Below, in pieces: positions 1-4,470 of a stretch of 5,738 nucleotides of DNA. Each line of letters begins with the position of its first letter. Positions within the stretch are counted from its first letter, which is position 1. Both the position numbers and the translations under genes were made by a program. The stretch comes from Octadecabacter sp. (GTDB lineage: Bacteria > Pseudomonadota > Alphaproteobacteria > Rhodobacterales > Rhodobacteraceae): contig DQCL01000002.1 in the NCBI GenBank assembly GCA_003533975.1, positions 1 to 5,738 of the forward strand, read 5' to 3'. The notes beneath the pieces were generated by a model. That model made no database searches. It was not told the origin of the DNA and was given only the letters and a program-made list of their open reading frames with translations.

Positions 1-2
1 CC

Positions 3-239
3 CAATTCGCATATTCTGAAAGTCCGCAGTGAAGCGTTTCGCTTTGGGACGCATCCGCGCCCAGTTTACCCTTCGCGCCAATTGTTGGGCCATGGGCGCA
101 TTCGTTGTTACTGCCAGAGGACGCATTTCATGACGCCAACGACTGTCGTGCGCTGTTCTCGGAGGGCAAGGTTCGGTTGCGGGCCAATTACCAACATGGC
201 GTCACCTACGAAAACCCGGGCTACGCTGGTCCGAATTAA
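3..239 (+). pseudogene. 3' end of an unidentified plus-strand gene, interrupted by an in-frame TGA
   Basis: The frame running from position 3 to the TAA at 237-239 is open except for one TGA at 30-32. The segment after the TGA encodes about 68 residues of well-mixed, protein-like composition, ending in the residues VTYENPGYAGPN. Its stop lies 27 bases before a strong terminator, as expected for a real gene end. No credible start codon or ribosome binding site follows the TGA; the only candidates are rare TTG codons such as 105-107. I therefore read it as the tail of a longer gene entering from the left, broken by a nonsense change, a frameshift or a sequence error. I do not recognise the family. 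A short frame on the opposite strand (ATG at 93-91, running off the left edge) is a weaker alternative. Confidence 0.4.
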
Positions 240-266
240 GCGCTGATTTTGATGAGTAAAAACTAA

Positions 267-304
267 AAAGCCCCGGCGCGGTGATGCGTCGGGGCTTTGT
301 TTTT
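267..304. terminator. Bidirectional intrinsic terminator between convergent genes
   Basis: A 13-bp stem (267-279 with 286-298, one G-T wobble, six-base loop GGTGAT) is built on AAAGCCCCG and its complement CGGGGCTTT. Reading rightward it runs into TTTGTTTTT at 296-304. Reading leftward, the A-rich bases 257-269 become a T-rich tract. It can therefore end transcripts of the plus-strand frame stopping at 239 and of the minus-strand helicase stopping at 322. Confidence 0.9.
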
Positions 305-321
305 GCGTTTGGTCAGAAGGT

Positions 322-2373
322 TTAGCTGCGTGGCTTGCGCGGGGCGGCGTTGCCGCCCTTGGCTGCCAGCGCACGCGCGCGGTTTTTCTTGCTAGACGGT
401 TTGCCGACCTTTGGTGCGCCGCCGCCACCTTTGCCAGCTGGCTTGCCACCGGACTTACCTGCATTTGGTTTACCAGATGGCTTTCCATCGGACTTGCCTG
501 CGTAGGGTTTCCCATCGCGCGGCTTACGCGGCTTGTAGGATTCGATGGTGTCATCGGATGACTTGTTCTTGTCGAACTTAGGCTTACCTGCATGTGGCTT
601 CGCGCCGCCCTTGGGCTTTTTGGCGCGTGGTTCACGCTCGTCATTCCAATCCACAGGCTTTGTTGTGCCTTTGGATTTGTAAGACGGTTTGTCACCGTCC
701 TTGCCACGGTGTGGGGCCTTATCGCGCGATTTGAAGTCTTTGCGCGGCGCACCACGTTCAAAGGTGGGCAGTTTTTCTACGCGGGTGAGGGGCGCGCCGT
801 TTTCAAGCGTCATATCCCCACCAAGTGCGTCCGTAAGCGTCTTGAGGGCCGTTTCGCGGACTTCGATGTAGGATTCGTTCGGCTGAATACGGATCGCACC
901 GATGTCGTCTTTGGTGATGTTTCCCATTTTGCAGATCATCGGCAGCAAACGGCGCGGTTCGGCACCTGCTTCGCGGCCACCAGGCAGCGAGAACCAAACA
1001 GACTTGCCAAAGGCCTCGCGCGGTTTTGCGGGGGCGGACACTTCGGACAGTTCTTCAGGTGCTGTGTGCTTTTCGCGGTAAAGACGTAGGTAGGCGGCGG
1101 CGATTTGTTCGATCGACAGTTTAGCGACCATGGCATCTACGACAGTTTTTGACGTTCCGTCGACTTCATTGGACCAATCCGTTTGCTCAAGCATACGTTC
1201 TTCGTCTTGGGCGATAACGTCTTCTGCAGAGGGCGCATCTGTCCAATTGGCGGTCAGTTTCGCCCAGCCGAGCAAACGTTCGGCCTTTTTGCGCACAGCA
1301 GGGGGGACGATCATCGCAGATGTGCCTTTGCGACCAGCACGGCCTGTGCGGCCAGAGCGGTGCAATAGGGTGTCTTGGTTGCTTGGCAGTTCGGCGTGGA
1401 TCACGAGATCAAGGTTGGGTAAATCAATGCCGCGGGCCGCAACATCGGTGGCCACACAGACACGTGCACGCCCGTCGCGCATGGCTTGTAGGGCGTGGGT
1501 ACGTTCGGCCTGTGACAGCTCACCAGACAGGGCGACCACCGCGAAGCCACGGTTGGACAGGCGGGTTGTCATGCGGTTCACTGTGGCGCGGGTATTACAG
1601 AACACGATGGCGTTTGGGGCTTCGTAAAAGCGCAATACGTTGATGATTGCATTTTCAGTGTCGCGCGGAGAGACGCGGAACGCCTTATACTCAATATCCG
1701 CGTGCTGCTTTTCACCTGACGTCGTCGCGACGCGCTGCGCATCTTTCTGGTAACGCTGTGCGAGCTTGGCGATGGATGCTGGCACCGTTGCCGAGAACAG
1801 CAAAGTCTGACGGTCTGTCGGGGATTCATCGAGGATAAATTCAAGGTCTTCGCGAAATCCAAGATCAAGCATTTCGTCGGCTTCATCCAGCACAACAGCC
1901 TTTAGGCCGGACAGGTCGATGGATTTGCGCATGATGTGGTCGCGTAGGCGGCCCGGTGTGGATACGACGATATGCGCGCCACGGTCCAGCGCACGGCGCT
2001 CGTCACGCATGTCCATGCCGCCAACTGTGGATGCAATCACGGCGCCTGTTTTCTCATACAACCACGCCAGTTCGCGTTTTACCTGCAACGCCAATTCACG
2101 CGTTGGCGCGATTACCAGTGCGAGCGGAGCGCTTGCGCGGTCGAACTTTTCAGTGTCACCAAGCAGGCTTGGCGCAATCGCGATGCCAAAGCCCAGTGTC
2201 TTTCCTGAACCGGTTTGCGCAGAGACCAACAGGTCTTTGCCTTTCAGCGCAGGGTCTGAACACGCCTCTTGGACGGGAGTCAGCGTTTCGTAGCCACGCG
2301 CTTTGATGGCATCAGCAAGAGCCTGTTTCACAGCAGTATCACTTTTCTTAGTTGGGTTCGGCGCAGCCAGCAT
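322..2373 (-). CDS. DEAD-box ATP-dependent RNA helicase, DeaD/CsdA-like, with DbpA-type RNA-binding domain
   Basis: An ATP-dependent RNA helicase of 683 residues, expected in the cytoplasm. All core motifs are present in order: Q motif near 27-36 (GYETLTPVQE), Walker A AQTGSGKT 52-59, PTRELALQ 90-97, GG 118-119, TPGR 139-142, DEAD 163-166, SAT 194-196, IVFCNTR 256-262, ATDVAARGID 308-317 and HRSGRTGRAG 338-347. Residues about 472-535 fit the small RNA-binding domain of DbpA and DeaD proteins. From about 540 to the end the chain is low-complexity, rich in Lys, Gly and Pro, and probably disordered and RNA-binding. Proteins of this type remodel structured RNA in ribosome assembly and mRNA decay, often at low temperature; that role here is inferred. 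The ATG at 2373 is the start because an in-frame TGA lies at 2385-2383 with no other start between. No clear Shine-Dalgarno precedes it. The gene ends at the terminator at 267-304. RhlE-like naming is possible, but the extra C-terminal domain favours DeaD/CsdA. Confidence 0.95.
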   Translation of the reverse strand: MLAAPNPTKKSDTAVKQALADAIKARGYETLTPVQEACSDPALKGKDLLVSAQTGSGKTLGFGIAIAPSLLGDTEKFDRASAPLALVIAPTRELALQVKRELAWLYEKTGAVIASTVGGMDMRDERRALDRGAHIVVSTPGRLRDHIMRKSIDLSGLKAVVLDEADEMLDLGFREDLEFILDESPTDRQTLLFSATVPASIAKLAQRYQKDAQRVATTSGEKQHADIEYKAFRVSPRDTENAIINVLRFYEAPNAIVFCNTRATVNRMTTRLSNRGFAVVALSGELSQAERTHALQAMRDGRARVCVATDVAARGIDLPNLDLVIHAELPSNQDTLLHRSGRTGRAGRKGTSAMIVPPAVRKKAERLLGWAKLTANWTDAPSAEDVIAQDEERMLEQTDWSNEVDGTSKTVVDAMVAKLSIEQIAAAYLRLYREKHTAPEELSEVSAPAKPREAFGKSVWFSLPGGREAGAEPRRLLPMICKMGNITKDDIGAIRIQPNESYIEVRETALKTLTDALGGDMTLENGAPLTRVEKLPTFERGAPRKDFKSRDKAPHRGKDGDKPSYKSKGTTKPVDWNDEREPRAKKPKGGAKPHAGKPKFDKNKSSDDTIESYKPRKPRDGKPYAGKSDGKPSGKPNAGKSGGKPAGKGGGGAPKVGKPSSKKNRARALAAKGGNAAPRKPRS
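433..510 (-). repeat. Tandem 39-bp repeat (two units) in the helicase tail
   Basis: Bases 433-471 and 472-510 match at 31 of 39 positions by hand alignment. They encode two 13-residue units, KPYAGKSDGKPSG (residues 622-634) and KPNAGKSGGKPAG (635-647). A related AGKP segment near residues 595-598 suggests that the tail grew by repeat duplication. The repeat is in frame and adds positive charge, flexibility and probably RNA affinity. Confidence 0.8.
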
Positions 2374-2959
2374 GGGCGCGCATCAATGTTTGCGCGGCTC
2401 TAACGTGTTGAAGGGCACTTGTATAGGGCGCCAGGTGGGGGGCAGCTATGCACCTGTGCTTATCCGGTTTGCACGACGCGACGGAAATTGCGGTTTTCCC
2501 ACAGGGCCAGCCTAGGATTTGACGGACAGGGACAAAATGCAAACCCCGCGCGGTTAATCGGTCAAGTGTTTGTGGCATCGCGCCGATCCCACCTTGGCGG
2601 GTGCCTGACAGGATTCGGTTCACTACAGCACGTGCACCCGTGCGACGCGAGATTTGTGGACCAACAGATCAAAGGATCATCTGGAAGGGTGATCAGATCA
2701 CGCGCTGCGGCCTGTGTTCCGGAAAATGAGGCCGCTTAAGCGCCTAAGTCCCGCCACCAAAGCATGGCGGCGCGATAGAATTGTCATTTGACCCTCCCTA
2801 GGGTGTTGATAACAAAGCCGAGGAGAGTTGTCGGGATTTCCCACTGAAATCAAAAGGTTTTTAGAAAAAAGAGATGGGCGTAGGGGCGTAAAAGCCCACG
2901 CACACTGCATCTTGTGGGCGTGCTTGCATGAAAAGCTGCAATTGTGCTTCGCTTGTGGC
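2374..2959. other. Long non-coding interval between the helicase start and the tRNA promoter
   Basis: I see no convincing gene in this stretch. The open frames on both strands have poor composition, lack ribosome binding sites, or run into the tRNA or the helicase. It must hold the helicase promoter on the minus strand. A weak -10-like TATACA (minus strand, 2425-2420) lies about 47 bases upstream of the ATG, without a good -35. Small inverted repeats are present: CAGGTG/CACCTG (2432-2437, 2451-2456), GATCATC/GGTGATC (2675-2681, 2688-2694), ACCCT/AGGGT (2791-2795, 2800-2804), GATTTC/GAAATC (2835-2840, 2846-2851) and GCCCAC/GTGGGC just upstream of 2920. None matches an RNA family I recognise. 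Confidence 0.6.
2835..2851. other. Small perfect hairpin followed by an A/T-rich run
   Basis: GATTTC and GAAATC form a 6-bp stem around the five-base loop CCACT. On the plus side it is followed by an A/T-rich run containing TTTTT at about 2858-2862. The stem is AT-rich and the T-run is not immediately adjacent, so it is at best a weak terminator or an operator-like palindrome. Its role is unknown. Confidence 0.3.
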
Positions 2960-2988
2960 TTGACGGGGCGATGCGTGCTGCCTAGAAG
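2960..2988 (+). promoter_or_regulatory. Sigma-70-type promoter for the tRNA-Asp genes
   Basis: TTGACG at 2960-2965 is separated by exactly 17 bases from TAGAAG at 2983-2988. The first hexamer matches the housekeeping -35 consensus at five of six positions and the second matches the -10 at four of six. Transcription would begin near 2995, giving a leader of about 27 bases before the first tRNA at 3022. The second tRNA has no comparable promoter in the 84-base spacer, so both are probably read from this one and then processed apart. Confidence 0.65.
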
Positions 2989-3021
2989 CACCCCACATCG
3001 ACTAACGTTGATGGACAGTGG

Positions 3022-3098
3022 GCGGTTGTAGCTCAGTTGGTTAGAGTACCGGCCTGTCACGCCGGGGGTCGCGGGTTCGAGTCCCGTCAACCGCGCCA
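3022..3098 (+). tRNA. tRNA-Asp (anticodon GTC), copy 1
   Basis: A complete 77-base tRNA with encoded CCA at 3096-3098. The acceptor stem pairs GCGGTTG (3022-3028) with CAACCGC (3088-3094), with discriminator base G3095. The anticodon stem CCGGC/GCCGG encloses the loop CTGTCAC, with anticodon GTC at 3056-3058, decoding the aspartate codons GAC and GAU. The D arm (GCTCAGTTGG) and T arm (GGGTTCGAGTCCC) are canonical. It lies 33 bases downstream of the -10 hexamer at 2983-2988. The sequence is identical to the second copy. Confidence 0.98.
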
Positions 3099-3182
3099 CC
3101 GCTGTCCCTTTGGTTCAAGGATTGAACTGCTTTTGGTCTTGGGCTCAAGGCTGCTCTGTACGAGGTTAAGTACAAAAAGTGC

Positions 3183-3259
3183 GCGGTTGTAGCTCAGTTG
3201 GTTAGAGTACCGGCCTGTCACGCCGGGGGTCGCGGGTTCGAGTCCCGTCAACCGCGCCA
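3183..3259 (+). tRNA. tRNA-Asp (anticodon GTC), copy 2
   Basis: Identical over all 77 bases to the copy at 3022-3098, including the encoded CCA (3257-3259), with anticodon GTC at 3217-3219. The 84-base spacer between copies is not duplicated. It contains a small GTTCAA/TTGAAC hairpin (3113-3127) that could help RNA processing. No stem-loop plus T-run terminator is visible after this copy, only a pyrimidine-rich stretch near 3261-3280. The two genes are probably one dicistronic transcription unit. Confidence 0.98.
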
Positions 3260-3352
3260 CTTATCCCCTTCTTATGTTTCGACGTTGCTGGCATGGGTGT
3301 CCGCGTCAAGATGACCTATCGCTGCCTGCAGCCGCGGGTCCTAATCAAACCT

Positions 3353-3574
3353 ATGCAAATCATTGATCAAATCTCTTGGCCGCTTATTCTGATAGCCTGT
3401 GCGACTCTTGGCCTTGCGCCTTTCGTGCCAGAGCCCCACATCTGGGAAAAATTGAAGATGTTGTTTTCAGGCGCACCTTTTAGGCCCTTGGATATATTTG
3501 ATTTTTTGCTGCACGGCGCGCCCTTTTTGGTACTGCTTGTCAAAGTGATCCGAACCATAGCGAAGGCCGGATAG
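3353..3574 (+). CDS. Small conserved two-helix inner-membrane protein
   Basis: Encodes 73 residues if translated from the ATG at 3353. Two hydrophobic helices are visible, about residues 7-24 (WPLILIACATLGLAPF) and 51-66 (FLLHGAPFLVLLVKV). They are joined by a segment with the motifs PEPHIWEKL and RPLDIFD. This pattern recalls a family of roughly 70-residue proteins in alpha- and gammaproteobacteria that databases sometimes label 'RND transporter'. The protein is far too small to be an RND pump, so that label should not be trusted, and its function is unknown. The frame can be extended to ATGs at 3311 or 3293, but the added residues (RCLQPRVLIKP) are polar and unlike the family, so I prefer 3353. 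No strong Shine-Dalgarno is seen at any of these starts. It follows the tRNA pair by 93 bases and could be partly expressed by readthrough. Confidence 0.75.
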   Translation: MQIIDQISWPLILIACATLGLAPFVPEPHIWEKLKMLFSGAPFRPLDIFDFLLHGAPFLVLLVKVIRTIAKAG

Positions 3575-3588
3575 GGCGCAATGCACGC

Positions 3589-3606
3589 CGAATTGTTTCC
3601 AATTCG
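3589..3606. other. Perfect inverted repeat between the small membrane gene and the RTX gene
   Basis: CGAATTG and CAATTCG form a 7-bp perfect stem around the loop TTTC, and flanking GC bases can add pairs across a small bulge. It lies 15 bases after the stop of the small membrane protein gene. There is no T-run after it, so it is a weak candidate for a terminator or for an mRNA 3'-end stabiliser; an operator for the downstream gene is also possible. Confidence 0.4.
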
Positions 3607-3623
3607 CGGCTAATTGAGGCCAC

Positions 3624-3637
3624 ATTTACCATTTACC
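3624..3637 (+). repeat. Tandem heptamer ATTTACC x2 upstream of the RTX gene
   Basis: Two exact head-to-tail copies of ATTTACC lie 55 to 68 bases upstream of the RTX start codon, in the region where its promoter should be. No good -35/-10 pair is visible there. The repeat could be a regulator's direct-repeat site or chance. Confidence 0.35.
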
Positions 3638-3679
3638 CCCGTTTCAAAGACAATGCGGAACAGTGATGCCGCAGGAATT

Positions 3680-3684
3680 GAGGA
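3680..3684 (+). promoter_or_regulatory. Ribosome binding site that sets the RTX gene start
   Basis: GAGGA lies seven bases before the ATG at 3692, an ideal spacing. The in-frame ATG further upstream at 3614 has no such site and would add 26 residues of unrelated composition ahead of the hydrophobic N-terminus, so 3692 is the better start. Confidence 0.7.
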
Positions 3685-3691
3685 CGTCGCG

Positions 3692-4465
3692 ATGAGCTTT
3701 GAAATGGCAATGTTGATGAACTGGTTGTTGGTGGCAGCGGGGTTGCTGGCGTCCGATACGTTCAGCGGGCTGTTTGATGACCTTTTCAAGAGCGATGATG
3801 CAAGTGATGCCGTGCCAGAAGAAGAGGTCATTGAACCACTTGGGGACAACCTTGGCCTCGGGGACGGTGATGATACCTATCTTGGTACAGACCAAGGCGA
3901 CTTCGTGCTTGGGCAAGCAGGAGAGGATGTTATCGATGGCGCAGCGGGGGATGATACCCTTGAGGGCAACATCGGTGATGACACGCTTATGGGGGGCGCG
4001 GGCGCTGATATTTTGTCTGGCGGCGGGGATTCGGACAGCATTTCTGGCGGTGACGGGAATGACGTTCTGTCAAGCGATCGCGTGGATAGTGACGCGGACT
4101 GGACACGCGGCGATGTTGAACGCCTCGATGGTGGGGCGGGCGACGACAAGTTGTTCTTCTCAAGCGAGGACATAGCCACAGGTGGCGCAGGGGCTGATAC
4201 GTTCGGAATGATTGAAACGGACGAGGGCGCTGCACGCATCACCGATTTTGATGCAGCTGAAGATGACGTTACGATCTATGTCGACGGGCTGGCTGAGGCC
4301 GAAACGCCTCCGATCCTAAGCTACACAACTGATGAAGAGGCAGACACAACAACGGTTTCGCTTGATGGTGAAGCTTCCCTCGTGTTTGACGGGGTGTTCA
4401 CACCGGAAGAGCTGAACGTGTCGCTGGCGGACCCTGATGACATTGATTTCACAGGGGTTGCTTAG
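3692..4465 (+). CDS. RTX-type calcium-binding protein (hemolysin-type repeats), probably exported
   Basis: Encodes 257 residues from the ATG at 3692, chosen for its GAGGA ribosome binding site. Residues 5-20 are a hydrophobic stretch (MAMLMNWLLVAAGLLA), then an acidic linker runs to about 50. RTX nonapeptide repeats follow at about 54-127 (LGLGDGDDTYL, GAAGDDTLEG, GGAGADILSG, GGDGNDVLSS), with two more units near 145-155 and 163-171. In known RTX proteins such repeats fold into a calcium-filled parallel beta-roll outside the cell. Residues about 180-250 (ITDFDAAEDDVTIYVDG onward) resemble the C-terminal module of short roseobacter RTX proteins and may carry the type I secretion signal. By hand count the chain has 66 Asp+Glu, only 6 Lys+Arg, and no Cys or His. 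No enzymatic domain is visible. No ABC exporter or membrane fusion gene is nearby, so any secretion system would be encoded elsewhere. Export route and function are inferred, and the N-terminal segment might be an anchor. Confidence 0.88.
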   Translation: MSFEMAMLMNWLLVAAGLLASDTFSGLFDDLFKSDDASDAVPEEEVIEPLGDNLGLGDGDDTYLGTDQGDFVLGQAGEDVIDGAAGDDTLEGNIGDDTLMGGAGADILSGGGDSDSISGGDGNDVLSSDRVDSDADWTRGDVERLDGGAGDDKLFFSSEDIATGGAGADTFGMIETDEGAARITDFDAAEDDVTIYVDGLAEAETPPILSYTTDEEADTTTVSLDGEASLVFDGVFTPEELNVSLADPDDIDFTGVA

Positions 4466-4470
4466 AAAAC

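Noticed and set aside
1..93. Minus-strand start ATG at 93-91 with an open frame off the left edge (MAQQLARRVNWARMRPKAKR...)
   Set aside because: Only 31 codons are visible, there is no ribosome binding site, and the plus-strand frame ending at 239 before the terminator fits the layout better. Upstream sequence could overturn this.
108..761. Minus-strand open frame of 217 residues overlapping the helicase 3' end and the terminator
   Set aside because: It runs through the terminator and lies out of frame with the helicase. Its Arg/Ser/Thr-rich composition is typical of a shadow of the helicase's repetitive basic tail.
592..1089. Plus-strand open frame of 165 residues antisense to the helicase (also 1130-1627 and 1919-2293)
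   Set aside because: Antisense frames of a GC-rich real gene; the helicase motifs are unambiguous on the other strand and these have no ribosome binding sites or recognisable domains.
2348..2623. Minus-strand frame of 91 residues just upstream of and overlapping the helicase start
   Set aside because: It overlaps the helicase start out of frame, has no ribosome binding site, and shows no domain or membrane segment.
2828..3031. Plus-strand TTG-start frame of 67 residues preceded by AGGAGAG
   Set aside because: The purine run is too close to the TTG for good spacing, the frame crosses the tRNA promoter and ends inside tRNA-Asp, and its composition is not protein-like.
2698..3099. Minus-strand open frame of 133 residues whose start resembles a widely annotated protein (LTGLEPATPGVTGRYSNQLSY)
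   Set aside because: This peptide is the antisense translation of tRNA-Asp, a known spurious annotation; the tRNA at 3022-3098 explains it entirely.
3260..3352. Possible integration site or mobile element remnant after the tRNA pair
   Set aside because: tRNA 3' ends are common integration sites, but there is no repeated tRNA 3' fragment, integrase or terminal inverted repeat in the window.
3848..4080. CRISPR-like periodicity in the RTX repeat region
   Set aside because: The periodicity is that of coding nonapeptide repeats (27 bases) with diverged sequence, not identical repeats separated by unique spacers.
3877..4242. Minus-strand Ser/Pro-rich frame of 121 residues inside the RTX gene
   Set aside because: It is the antisense of Gly/Asp-rich RTX repeats, which always read as Ser/Pro-rich on the other strand.
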